Shown: in pieces, positions 28,630 through 37,000 of the stretch
Numbering within the stretch: position 1 is the first letter of the stretch
Layout: every line of letters begins with the position of its first letter
Program-made: the position numbers and the translations under genes
Origin: an uncultured Polaribacter sp.
GTDB lineage: Bacteria; Bacteroidota; Bacteroidia; Flavobacteriales; Flavobacteriaceae
Length of the DNA: 60,618 nucleotides
Assembly (NCBI RefSeq): GCF_947496195.1
Contig: NZ_CANMBY010000005.1
Location: forward strand, 1-60,618
Direction of reading: 5' to 3'
The notes under the pieces: generated by a model
Told to the model about the DNA's origin: nothing
Databases searched by the model: none
The model's input: only the letters and a program-made list of their open reading frames with translations

Positions 28630-29853
28630 ATGCTGAATCGAAGATCATTTGTAAAAAAATCGGTGCTAAGTTCATTTGCTGCAATTGTAGGTGCAGAAAT
28701 TGTATTTGGATCGAATATGATAGATGGTTATACACCACTTGCTCTTCAAGAACCTGACCCTTTTAAATTATTTAAAAAAAATAATGAAATGGTGGTTTTG
28801 AATGATAAGCCTTGGAATATTGAAGCAAAAGCTCATCTACTAGATGACAAAGTAACACCAAACTCTTCAATGTTTATTAGGAATAATGGTAAAATTCCAG
28901 AAAATATAAACGCTGATAATTGGAAATTAGTTATTAATGGGGAATCTGTAAAACAACAAAAAACATATACCTTACAAGAATTAAAATCTAAATTTAAACA
29001 TTATACTTATCAACTAACTCTAGAATGTGGTGGAAATGGTAGAAGTGAATTTAATCCACCTGCCAAAGGAAATCAATGGACTGTTGGTGCTGTACATTGT
29101 GCTTCTTGGACAGGTATACGTTTAAAAGATTTATTAGAAGATGTAGGAATAAAAAGTGATGCTGTTTACATTGCTTATCATTCTGCTGACACACATTTAA
29201 GTGGAGACCCTTCTAAAGAACCAATTTCTAGAGGATGCCCAATTTCTAAAGCAATGCAAGAAGAAACTTTACTGGCTTTTCAAATGAATGGTAAAGACAT
29301 TCCATTAGCACATGGTTATCCTTTACGTTTAGTTGCTGGTGGTTGGCCAGCATCTGTCTCAGGTAAATGGGTAAACACCATAAGTGTAAGAAACATTGTA
29401 CATGATGGACCAAAAATGACAGGTACTGCATACAGAGTGCCTTGTAAAAATGTTGCCCCAGGAGAAAGGGTAGAAGATAAAGACATGTGCATTATTGAGT
29501 CTATGCCAGTTAAATCTTTAATTACCTATCCAAAATCTGGTGCAATGATTAAAAAGAATAAATCATTAAACATTAGAGGTCATGCTTGGGCAGGAGAATT
29601 AGAGGTTTCAAAGTTAGAATACTCAATAGATTTTGGTGCAACTTGGCAAGAATGTGAATTAGAAAAACCTACAAATCGTTTAGCTTGGCAACACTTCTCA
29701 GCAACTATTCAATTTCCTAAAATCGGATATTATGAAGTTTGGGCAAAAGCTACTGATTCAAATGGAGTTGCTCAGCCAATGGTAGTTCCTGGATGGAATC
29801 CAAAAGGTTATTTAAATAATGCTTGTCATAGAATTGCAGTAAAAGTTAGCTAA
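28630..29853 (+). CDS. Sulfite oxidase-family molybdopterin enzyme, Tat-exported
   Basis: This molybdenum-cofactor oxidoreductase of the sulfite oxidase family probably oxidises sulfite to sulfate in the periplasm. The 407-residue protein has a twin-arginine type leader (RRSFVKKSVLSSFAAIVGAEIVFG), the Moco domain with Mo-ligand Cys133 in LTLECGGNGRSEF, SRGCPISKAM, HGYPLRLVAGGWPASVSGKWV, and a C-terminal Ig-like dimerisation domain (about 290-405). It overlaps by one base (TAATG) with the following cytochrome c gene, which is the SorA-SorB arrangement. Confidence 0.9.
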   Translation: MLNRRSFVKKSVLSSFAAIVGAEIVFGSNMIDGYTPLALQEPDPFKLFKKNNEMVVLNDKPWNIEAKAHLLDDKVTPNSSMFIRNNGKIPENINADNWKLVINGESVKQQKTYTLQELKSKFKHYTYQLTLECGGNGRSEFNPPAKGNQWTVGAVHCASWTGIRLKDLLEDVGIKSDAVYIAYHSADTHLSGDPSKEPISRGCPISKAMQEETLLAFQMNGKDIPLAHGYPLRLVAGGWPASVSGKWVNTISVRNIVHDGPKMTGTAYRVPCKNVAPGERVEDKDMCIIESMPVKSLITYPKSGAMIKKNKSLNIRGHAWAGELEVSKLEYSIDFGATWQECELEKPTNRLAWQHFSATIQFPKIGYYEVWAKATDSNGVAQPMVVPGWNPKGYLNNACHRIAVKVS

Positions 29854-30320
29854 TGAAGCGTGACGAAGAATTCTTTAAAAAAATTAAAAAAGCTGAGAAA
29901 ACTGCTCAATATGCTATGTTTTTTACCTCTCTAGCTACAATTTTATTATTGTTAAGTATTTATGATCCTACATTATCAATATTTAATAGTCAAGAGAAAT
30001 TGTATGAAGAAGTTGTAGTTGATGAAGATAGGATAGAAAATGGAATTCACGTAAGAACTGGTTTAAAAGATGGTAAAGGATTAATGACAGTGGTAAATAA
30101 TTGCACTAATTGTCACTCAGCAAAACTAGTAACACAAAACAGAATGAATGCTGAAAGATGGAATGAAACCATCAAATGGATGCAAGAAAAACAAAACCTT
30201 TGGCAGTTAGGAGAAAACCAAGAAATAATAGTAAACTATTTGGTTGAGAATTATCCAGTAAATCAGGTAGGAAGAAGATTGACTCTTTCAAACATAGATT
30301 GGTATGAACTTAAAGATTAA
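29853..30320 (+). CDS. Membrane-anchored monohaem cytochrome c, SorB-like
   Basis: This 155-residue protein is the likely electron acceptor of the upstream sulfite oxidase. It has one N-terminal transmembrane anchor (about 20-38), a single haem c site C84-T-N-C87-H88 and a candidate axial Met98 (QNRMNAERW). Its start overlaps the sulfite oxidase stop by one base and its end overlaps the rhodanese gene by 17 bases, so translation is coupled. The arrangement and short single-haem domain match SorB subunits. Sequence identity to characterised SorB cannot be judged here. Confidence 0.85.
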   Translation: MKRDEEFFKKIKKAEKTAQYAMFFTSLATILLLLSIYDPTLSIFNSQEKLYEEVVVDEDRIENGIHVRTGLKDGKGLMTVVNNCTNCHSAKLVTQNRMNAERWNETIKWMQEKQNLWQLGENQEIIVNYLVENYPVNQVGRRLTLSNIDWYELKD

Positions 30321-31242
30321 TCTAATTTTGATAATGTTTTTGATGTTTTCTTGTAAAAAAGAAAGTGTAGAAAAATCTTATTCTAAGAAATCTAATTATT
30401 TAATTAATGCTAATGAATTATTAGAAATTGCTTCTAATAATAAAATTAAAATTCTTGATTTTAGAAAAAAAGAAGATTACCAAAAAGAACACATTAAAAA
30501 TGCAATTCAAATATGGAGATCAGATCTAGAAAATCCTAATTATGTTTATAGTGGCATGATGCCTTCATCTCAACAAATTGAAAGATTATTTAGCGATTTA
30601 GGTATAGAATCAGAAGACACTGTTGTTATTTATGATGATAAAGGATTGTGTGAAGCTGCTAGGTTGTGGTGGATTCTTCAAGTTTATAATTTTAAAAATG
30701 TAAAATTATTACAAGGAGGTATTACTGCTTGGAAAACTATAAATGGAGATGTTTCTAACATAGAGCCGAAATTCTCTAAAACTTCATTTAAACTATCTCA
30801 AACTAATAAAAAGAATCTATTTATTTCAAAAGAAGAAGTATACAAAGCTCTAAAAACAAATACTATTTTATTAGATACTAGAACTATAGCAGAGTTTTAT
30901 GGTGATTATCATAAAAAAGGAGCTGCAAAACCAGGTAGAATTCCAAATAGTATACATATTGATTGGGCAGAAGCAATTAATTTTCATGGAAATCAATTGA
31001 TAAAACCAATAGAGGAATTAGAAAAAATCTATAGTAAATTAAATATAAGAAAGAATGATTCGATAATTTTGTATTGTCATAGTGGAGTGCGTTCTGCGCA
31101 TACAACATTTATACTTACAGAGTTATTAGGTTATAAAAATGTAAAAAACTATGATGGTTCTTGGACAGAATGGAGTCATTTTGACAATTTACCTCATGTA
31201 ATAGGAAGTTCAACAACACTAAAAAAAAATAATCATGAATAA
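30304..31242 (+). CDS. Periplasmic lipoprotein with two rhodanese domains (sulfurtransferase)
   Basis: This 312-residue thiosulfate or 3-mercaptopyruvate sulfurtransferase-like protein has a lipoprotein signal (MNLKINLILIMFLMFSC, Cys17). The N-terminal rhodanese domain (about 38-140) has a degenerate catalytic loop (YDDKGLCEAARLWW), as usual for the structural half. The C-terminal domain (about 175-300) has the active loop CHSGVRS with the catalytic Cys. Being in the sulfite oxidase operon, it may generate or consume sulfane sulfur and sulfite in the periplasm. The start lies within the cytochrome gene. Confidence 0.87.
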   Translation: MNLKINLILIMFLMFSCKKESVEKSYSKKSNYLINANELLEIASNNKIKILDFRKKEDYQKEHIKNAIQIWRSDLENPNYVYSGMMPSSQQIERLFSDLGIESEDTVVIYDDKGLCEAARLWWILQVYNFKNVKLLQGGITAWKTINGDVSNIEPKFSKTSFKLSQTNKKNLFISKEEVYKALKTNTILLDTRTIAEFYGDYHKKGAAKPGRIPNSIHIDWAEAINFHGNQLIKPIEELEKIYSKLNIRKNDSIILYCHSGVRSAHTTFILTELLGYKNVKNYDGSWTEWSHFDNLPHVIGSSTTLKKNNHE

Positions 31243-32107
31243 ATATTTAGACGCATTTGTAAATGCATTTACAGGAACCGTAGACTGGACGTGGAAATCT
31301 ATCATTTTTGAAGTTCCTTGGTATACCAATTATTTTTGGGGATTAATTGTAATTTCTTTAATCGTTTGGGGATTAGAAATTGCTTTTCCTTGGCGTAAAA
31401 ACCAGTCTATTTTTAGACGTGACTTTTGGTTAGATGCATTTTACATGTTTTTTAACTTCTTTGTTTTCTCTATAGTAATTAGTGGAGTTTATAAAATTTT
31501 AGGTTTGTTATTTGGTGAGTTTAATATAACAGCAAAATCTCTTGCATTATTTGATATATCTCAATGGAGCATGGGTATTCAATTACTTGTGTTTTTTATC
31601 ATCTTAGATTTTGTGCAATGGTTTACACATGTCTTATTACACAGATATGAGTTTTTATGGAGGTTTCATAAAGTACATCACAGTGTTAAAGAAATGGGGT
31701 TTGCAGCGCATTTAAGATATCATTGGATGGAAAACATCTTATACAAACCATTAAAAACCTTTGGTGTCATGATTATTGGAGGTTTTGAACCAGAACAAGC
31801 TTATATAGTTCACTTTATAACAATAGCTATTGGGCATTTTAACCATGCAAATATTAAAATTACTTGGGGTATTTTTAAATACGTATTTAATAATCCAGTA
31901 ATGCACTTGTATCATCATGCCTATAATGTACCAGAAGGTAGAAATGGTATGAATTATGGAATAAGTTTAAGTCTATGGGATTATATATTTAAAACAAATT
32001 ATGTACCTGAAGATAGTGGTACTATAGAAATTGGTTTTAAAGGTGATGATAAGTTTCCACAAGATTTTGTTGGTCAAAATTTATATGGTTTCACTAAGAA
32101 GGATTAA
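31235..32107 (+). CDS. Fatty acid hydroxylase / sterol desaturase superfamily membrane protein
   Basis: The 290-residue integral membrane protein has four or so hydrophobic helices and the eight-histidine di-iron pattern: HVLLH (about 135-139), HKVHHS (about 150-155), HFNHAN, and HLYHHAYN near the end. These enzymes hydroxylate or desaturate lipid chains using oxygen. The start overlaps the rhodanese gene by 8 bases, so it is part of the sulfite operon. Its link to sulfur metabolism is not obvious. It could modify a sulfonolipid or another membrane lipid, which is speculation. Confidence 0.85.
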   Translation: MNKYLDAFVNAFTGTVDWTWKSIIFEVPWYTNYFWGLIVISLIVWGLEIAFPWRKNQSIFRRDFWLDAFYMFFNFFVFSIVISGVYKILGLLFGEFNITAKSLALFDISQWSMGIQLLVFFIILDFVQWFTHVLLHRYEFLWRFHKVHHSVKEMGFAAHLRYHWMENILYKPLKTFGVMIIGGFEPEQAYIVHFITIAIGHFNHANIKITWGIFKYVFNNPVMHLYHHAYNVPEGRNGMNYGISLSLWDYIFKTNYVPEDSGTIEIGFKGDDKFPQDFVGQNLYGFTKKD

Positions 32108-32200
32108 ACTTAAAATCGCTTAATAGATTAAATTCTATATTTTCTTAGAAATATTTTCTATTGATTTTATAAATATATATTTTTAGTATAAATATATATT

Positions 32201-32728
32201 ATGAAATTATTAGGTATAGGCTCAAGAATAGAGCATTCAACATATGGTAAAGGGGTAGTAACAAATGTTACTGCTAAACACTATTGGGTAACTTTTTTAG
32301 AAAACGGATTAGAAACAATTGATATTGACAGTGAATTTGAAATTATTGAAGCTGTTGAAGACGAAGTAGATAGCGTAAGTTTTTATGAAGTAGAAAAATC
32401 TCTAAAAGAAATTTTACAAAAATGGTCTGATGTTACTCAGATTTCTCCAATTGCAGATCGTTGGAAAGGAGGTAAATTGATAATTGAACCTAAAGATACA
32501 ACTTTAGCTTCTAAAGAAATTCCTATTGATACATTTTTCCATAAAATAGTGATGGTTAGAGATAGAATTAGAGTTATGGAACAAAAAATTAACTCTAGTA
32601 AAACACTAGATGATCAAGATAAAATTGACTTGCAACAATATATTACTAGAATTTATGGAAGCTTAACAACCTTTAATGTGTTGTTCAAATTAAAATCAGA
32701 TCAATTTGTTGGTGCAAAAACAAAATAA
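32201..32728 (+). CDS. Conserved Bacteroidota protein of unknown function
   Basis: This 175-residue cytoplasmic protein begins with a small SH3-like/CarD-like beta segment (GIGSRIEHSTYGKGVVTNVTAKHYWVTFLENGLETID, about 5-42), similar to the KGVV barrel found in several nucleic-acid-associated proteins. A helical C-terminal half follows (RDRIRVMEQKINSSKTLDDQDKIDLQQYITRIYGSLTTFNVLF). The length and pattern are those of a hypothetical family widespread in Flavobacteriia. No catalytic motif is present. It is monocistronic. Confidence 0.7.
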   Translation: MKLLGIGSRIEHSTYGKGVVTNVTAKHYWVTFLENGLETIDIDSEFEIIEAVEDEVDSVSFYEVEKSLKEILQKWSDVTQISPIADRWKGGKLIIEPKDTTLASKEIPIDTFFHKIVMVRDRIRVMEQKINSSKTLDDQDKIDLQQYITRIYGSLTTFNVLFKLKSDQFVGAKTK

Positions 32729-32793
32729 TTTAAAACATATGCATCTTTTTAACAATTTGTAAGTCTATTATATAAACATTAAAAATTTATATT

Positions 32794-32904
32794 ATGAAAA
32801 CTTTTAAAAACACAAATTGTACTTGTGGCTGTGCTGCTTGTATAAATGAAGATTGCAAAAACTGTACTTGTGAAAATTGTACATGTAAAAATTGTAACTG
32901 TTAG
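32794..32904 (+). CDS. 36-residue cysteine-rich metallothionein-like peptide
   Basis: This small ORF encodes 36 residues with 11 cysteines (positions 9, 11, 13, 16, 21, 24, 26, 29, 31, 34, 36), giving CxCxCxxC, then C-x4-CxxCxC repeats and a CxC end. The rest is Asn, Thr, Lys and Asp/Glu, with no hydrophobic core and no signal peptide. That composition fits a metal-binding, metallothionein-like peptide or a redox/metal sensor. Its stop codon is 2 bases from the SigZ-type sigma factor ATG, which itself ends in CKVCS, so the pair is almost certainly cotranscribed. The function is inferred. Confidence 0.6.
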   Translation: MKTFKNTNCTCGCAACINEDCKNCTCENCTCKNCNC

Positions 32905-32906
32905 TA

Positions 32907-33446
32907 ATGACCACAAAGCAAGTTTGGACATCTTATTCTAAAGATTTAAAACAATTTATCATCAGCAAAGTAAAAGATACTACTATTGCTGATGATATTT
33001 TGCAGGATACTTTTATAAAAATCCATACCAAATTACATACACTTAAAGATATTAAAAAACTGAAAGCTTGGTGCTTTACAATTGCTCGTAATTCTATTTT
33101 AGATTATTGGAAATCAGAAAACAAAACATTTGAAATCATCAATTTTGAAAATGAAGAAACTATAGAAGAAAATATTCATACAGAAAAAGATTGTTTACAA
33201 GGTATTCTTAAAAACCTACCAAAAAAATATAGAGACCCCTTATTTCTATCTGATATAAAAGGATTAAAACAGCAAGAAATTGCAAAGCAAGTTAACCAAA
33301 CATTATCAACTACAAAATCACAAATACAACGTGCTAGAAAACTCATTGCAAAAGGATTTATAGATTGCTGTGGTTTTCAATTGAATGCTGATGGAAATCT
33401 AGTTGGAGAAATTCAAGAAAAAGAAGATTGTAAAGTTTGTAGTTAA
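32907..33446 (+). CDS. sigZ: SigZ-type ECF RNA polymerase sigma factor
   Basis: This 179-residue alternative sigma factor has region 2 (SYSKDLKQFIISKVKDTTIADDILQDTFIKIHTKL, then KLKAWCFTIARNSILDYWKSE) and region 4 (LPKKYRDPLFLSDIKGLKQQEIAKQVNQTLSTTKSQIQRARKLI). After region 4 comes a C-terminal extension with CC (FIDCCGF) and CKVCS, typical of the SigZ group and able to bind metal or sense thiol state. No transmembrane anti-sigma gene is adjacent. Instead the gene follows a Cys-rich peptide by 2 bases. The targets are unknown, but the downstream hydrolase gene is a candidate. Confidence 0.88.
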   Translation: MTTKQVWTSYSKDLKQFIISKVKDTTIADDILQDTFIKIHTKLHTLKDIKKLKAWCFTIARNSILDYWKSENKTFEIINFENEETIEENIHTEKDCLQGILKNLPKKYRDPLFLSDIKGLKQQEIAKQVNQTLSTTKSQIQRARKLIAKGFIDCCGFQLNADGNLVGEIQEKEDCKVCS

Positions 33447-33510
33447 AAAAGATCTTTAAAATTTTTATTTTTAATTATCTTAGAGGAATTAATAATTTTA
33501 ACCCTCAATT

Positions 33511-34398
33511 ATGATCGAACTTAAAAAAGAAGATATAAGTCAAGAAGTATTTGATTTATATGACGATTATGCTCACAATAAACTTACAAGAAAACAATTT
33601 CTAGAAAAATTATCTATGTATGCAGTTGGCGCAATTACACTGCCAGCTTTATTGAGTTTTATATCACCCAATTATATCGATTCTATTATTGTTTCAGAAG
33701 ATGATCCAAGATTAGATTCTAAAATGATTACTTATGATTCTCCAAAAGGAGGAAATAAGATTGATGGGTTGTTATCTAAACCTAAAGATGCAAAAGGCAA
33801 ATTACCAGGCATTGTAGTTGTTCATGAAAACAGAGGATTAAATCCGTATATAAAAGATACTGCAAGAGTAGCTGCTTTAGAAGGTTTTATAACCTTAGCT
33901 CCAGATGCTTTAACACCTTTAGGGGGTTATCCTGGAAATGATGATGAAGGTAGAGCTATGCAAAGAAAAAGAGATCGTTTAGAAATGCTAGAAGACTTTA
34001 TTGCTGCTTACAATTATGTAAAAAATCATAAAAAATGTTCAGGTAAAGTTGGTGTAGTAGGTTTCTGTTTTGGAGGATGGATTTCTAATATGATGGCTGT
34101 ACAAGTACCTAATTTAGGTGCAGCAGTTCCTTATTATGGAAGACAACCTAATGATGAAATGGCTGCAGAAATAAAAGCGCCTTTATTATTACAATATGGT
34201 GAATTAGACAAAAGAGTTAACGCTGGTTGGCCTGCTTTCGAAAAAGTATTAAAGGCAAATAACATAGAATATGAAGCACATTTTTATCCAAATGCAAATC
34301 ATGGATTTCACAATAACACAACTCCAAGATTCGATAAAGAAGCAGCAGATTTATCCTGGAAAAGAACTATAGATTTTTTCAAAAAACATCTTTCTTAA
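33511..34398 (+). CDS. Dienelactone hydrolase-family alpha/beta hydrolase
   Basis: The 295-residue protein has a helical and hydrophobic N-terminal segment (about 20-55, including YAVGAITLPALLSFI, a possible membrane anchor) followed by the DLH domain. The triad is Cys186 in GFCFGGW, Asp233 in GELDKRV and His264 in NANHGFHN, with the partner Glu106 in VVVHENRGL. The family hydrolyses dienelactones and related esters, but the natural substrate here is unknown. It lies 64 bases downstream of the sigma factor gene. Confidence 0.87.
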   Translation: MIELKKEDISQEVFDLYDDYAHNKLTRKQFLEKLSMYAVGAITLPALLSFISPNYIDSIIVSEDDPRLDSKMITYDSPKGGNKIDGLLSKPKDAKGKLPGIVVVHENRGLNPYIKDTARVAALEGFITLAPDALTPLGGYPGNDDEGRAMQRKRDRLEMLEDFIAAYNYVKNHKKCSGKVGVVGFCFGGWISNMMAVQVPNLGAAVPYYGRQPNDEMAAEIKAPLLLQYGELDKRVNAGWPAFEKVLKANNIEYEAHFYPNANHGFHNNTTPRFDKEAADLSWKRTIDFFKKHLS

Positions 34399-34411
34399 AA
34401 AAGAAAATTAT

Positions 34412-34444
34412 AAAAAGGGTATTTTATTTTAAAATACCCTTTTT
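34412..34444. terminator. Bidirectional terminator between the DLH and M14 peptidase genes
   Basis: AAAAAGGGTATTTT (34412-34425) and AAAATACCCTTTTT (34431-34444) form a 14-bp stem with a 5-base loop between two convergent genes. Confidence 0.88.
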
Positions 34445-34450
34445 AATTTT

Positions 34451-36979
34451 TTATCTAGGCACTCTAATTTCACTGCCCAAAAACAAAGCGTTTAAAAACA
34501 GTTTATTAGTACCATACCAAGCTCCTCTAAAGTTTGGATTATCAGCAAATAAAATCACTCTTCCATCTCCAAAACCATTTACCAAAACAGAAGCAGATGG
34601 TTTTATAAAATGTTCTAAATTATTCTTTGACACAAAACCGTCTATATGAGGATTTTCTGTGTATTTGGCTACTGTAGAATAAGGATTTTTACTTGGTGCT
34701 AAAAACACCATATTATTTTTATAAACTGGTAATTTAGAATTACGATAACCAAAACCTAAAGGATGTGTTACATCTAAGTCTACTTGAAAAATAGCTCCTC
34801 CTACTCTTTCTCTTCCTAAATGTTCTGAGGCATCTACATAAGGTAATCTTTTAATAGAATCCTTTTTATTTTTTGATTTTTTAGTTAATTGTTCTTTTAC
34901 TAATTTTTTATCAATGGACCATTTTGCTCCATTTGCTATGGTAATTAATGTATTTCCTTTGGCTATCCAATTTTTTAGTTTTTGTTGTTGAACAGAATCA
35001 ATTTGACTATAACTACCAGAAACCATAACCAAGGTATTGTATTTGTCTAGATTTGCTCTTCTAAAATTTTGCATTCTAATTTTAGTAATTGGCATATGAA
35101 TTCTAGTATCTAATAAATGCCAAACTTCTCCAGCTTCATAAGAATTTACACCTTCTCCAATTAGCATAGCAGCTTTAGGTTTTTCTACAACTCTAAAATT
35201 ATTACTTCCTAAATCTATCCCAGAAATACTAAAGCCTGTTTCTGTACTAAATACAGGAATATTAAATTTTTCTTGTGCTAACTGAACCAATTGAAACACC
35301 TTTTCAGCATTCATTTTTTGTTTGCTTACTGGTAATAATAAACTACCATAATTAAAACTTTTATCTCCGTTTACAGTTTTTATAGTAAAAGGTTTAAATG
35401 CAGACGCTAGCTTTAAACCCTTATTTTGTAAATAATATAAAGCTGCTGGTGTATTATAATCATCCCAATCTAAAATATAAGCGTAATTAGATTTAACTAC
35501 GGGTTTATTATTGATAATTGATACTGTTGATAAAACTTCATCTCCAAGCTTTACTGATTTTAACCCCTTATAATCTACATTATAAAAGTTCGCAACACTC
35601 CATGCAGAAGCGTCATAAAAAACACTGTCTCTATATTTATTGTAGGTCTCAAACATCGTTTGCACCATTCTATGTTGTGACTGTTTTAATGGAACAGTAT
35701 ATTTATTACCTTTTTTATAGACTTTAATTTTATGTGTTAATAAAAAATCTACAAATGCTTTTTCTCTGTTTTTATCATTTTCGACAGAAAACTCATATCC
35801 ACCAAAACCAGATTTTGCTTTTTTAGTTATAGCTGATTTAAAAAAATCTTGTTGGTATTTTCTTAAATAACTTTTATTTTCGACTGCAGCTTTAATGGTT
35901 GCAAAACTAGATGTAAATTGATTTCTGATTGTAAAAGGGAATGTAATTTTCCCATAATCTGTATCTTGTACATGACCTCTAGAACTAGCCTGTTCAAACA
36001 AAATTGCTAAACCACCTTGTAAGTCTGGATAAGAAGACCCATAACCTGGATAAGTACCATCAAAAGATTCTTTAGTATAATATAAAGAACCTAAATCATC
36101 TAAAGATTTTGAATAATACTTTGCAAACATATCATTTAAAGTGGTGTAATTTTCTTTTGGCATTATTGGATCCCAAGAGCCAATTGGTTTCATAGGCTCG
36201 AAAAAATAATGACTATTGGTGCCCATTTCATGAAAATCGGTAACTACATTCGGATACCATTCGTGCATCCATTTTAATTTTCCTTTACTTTCTGGATGCA
36301 CTGCTAACAGCCAATCTCTATTTAAATCAAACCAGTAATGATTTGTTCTTCCTCTTGGCCAAGCTTCATTATGTTCAGCATCAATATTATCTGACACCAA
36401 ATTTTTAGACTGATATTGGTTGGCCCATTGAGTATGTCTATCTCTACCATCAGGATTTATTGTTGGATCTATAAAAATTACAGCATTTTTTAGATAGTTT
36501 TTTACTTCTGCACTATTAGATGCCACTAAAGTATAAGCTGTTAGTAATGCAGCCTCTGCACTAGAAGGTTCATTACCATGAACATTATATCCTAATTGGA
36601 TAATAACAGGAACATCTTCATAATTTTTTGCATTTTTATTGGTATTTACAAAAGATAAATGTTGTTGTTTTATTTGTTCAAGATTTTTTAAATTTTCGGT
36701 TGCACTAACAGCAAACATTACCAACTTTCTATGTTCATGTGTTTTTCCATAAACTTCTATAGAAGCTCTATCTGATAATTCAGCTAATTGGGTTAAATAC
36801 CCAACAATTAAATCGTGTCTTGTGTGATGTTCTCCAATCTCATAACCCAAATATTCTTTTGGTGTGGGAATTTTTTCATTAAAAGGACCTTTACCTTTTA
36901 AATAATAATCTTGTGCAGTAATTGAATTAAAAACACAGAAAATTGATATAAAAATTACGATTAATCTAATAGTTTTCAT
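34451..36979 (-). CDS. Exported M14-family zinc metallocarboxypeptidase
   Basis: The 842-residue protein has a Sec signal peptide (MKTIRLIVIFISIFCVFNSITAQ). The peptidase domain follows, with the first zinc pair in GYNVHGNEPSSAEAALL (His and Glu), the substrate-site segment DPTINPDGRDRHTQWAN, and the next zinc-region motif VTDFHEMGTNSHYFF. The long C-terminal half (about 400-842) contains a glutamine-amidotransferase-like region (AMLIGEGVNSYEAGEVWHLLD, then ILFADNPNFRGAWYGTNKLFLNALFLG), as found in Bacteroidota secreted M14 proteins. It follows the amidohydrolase by 21 bases in an operon, suggesting peptide scavenging. Confidence 0.9.
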   Translation of the reverse strand: MKTIRLIVIFISIFCVFNSITAQDYYLKGKGPFNEKIPTPKEYLGYEIGEHHTRHDLIVGYLTQLAELSDRASIEVYGKTHEHRKLVMFAVSATENLKNLEQIKQQHLSFVNTNKNAKNYEDVPVIIQLGYNVHGNEPSSAEAALLTAYTLVASNSAEVKNYLKNAVIFIDPTINPDGRDRHTQWANQYQSKNLVSDNIDAEHNEAWPRGRTNHYWFDLNRDWLLAVHPESKGKLKWMHEWYPNVVTDFHEMGTNSHYFFEPMKPIGSWDPIMPKENYTTLNDMFAKYYSKSLDDLGSLYYTKESFDGTYPGYGSSYPDLQGGLAILFEQASSRGHVQDTDYGKITFPFTIRNQFTSSFATIKAAVENKSYLRKYQQDFFKSAITKKAKSGFGGYEFSVENDKNREKAFVDFLLTHKIKVYKKGNKYTVPLKQSQHRMVQTMFETYNKYRDSVFYDASAWSVANFYNVDYKGLKSVKLGDEVLSTVSIINNKPVVKSNYAYILDWDDYNTPAALYYLQNKGLKLASAFKPFTIKTVNGDKSFNYGSLLLPVSKQKMNAEKVFQLVQLAQEKFNIPVFSTETGFSISGIDLGSNNFRVVEKPKAAMLIGEGVNSYEAGEVWHLLDTRIHMPITKIRMQNFRRANLDKYNTLVMVSGSYSQIDSVQQQKLKNWIAKGNTLITIANGAKWSIDKKLVKEQLTKKSKNKKDSIKRLPYVDASEHLGRERVGGAIFQVDLDVTHPLGFGYRNSKLPVYKNNMVFLAPSKNPYSTVAKYTENPHIDGFVSKNNLEHFIKPSASVLVNGFGDGRVILFADNPNFRGAWYGTNKLFLNALFLGSEIRVPR

Positions 36980-37000
36980 TTTTTAATTTTCTTTTTGTAA

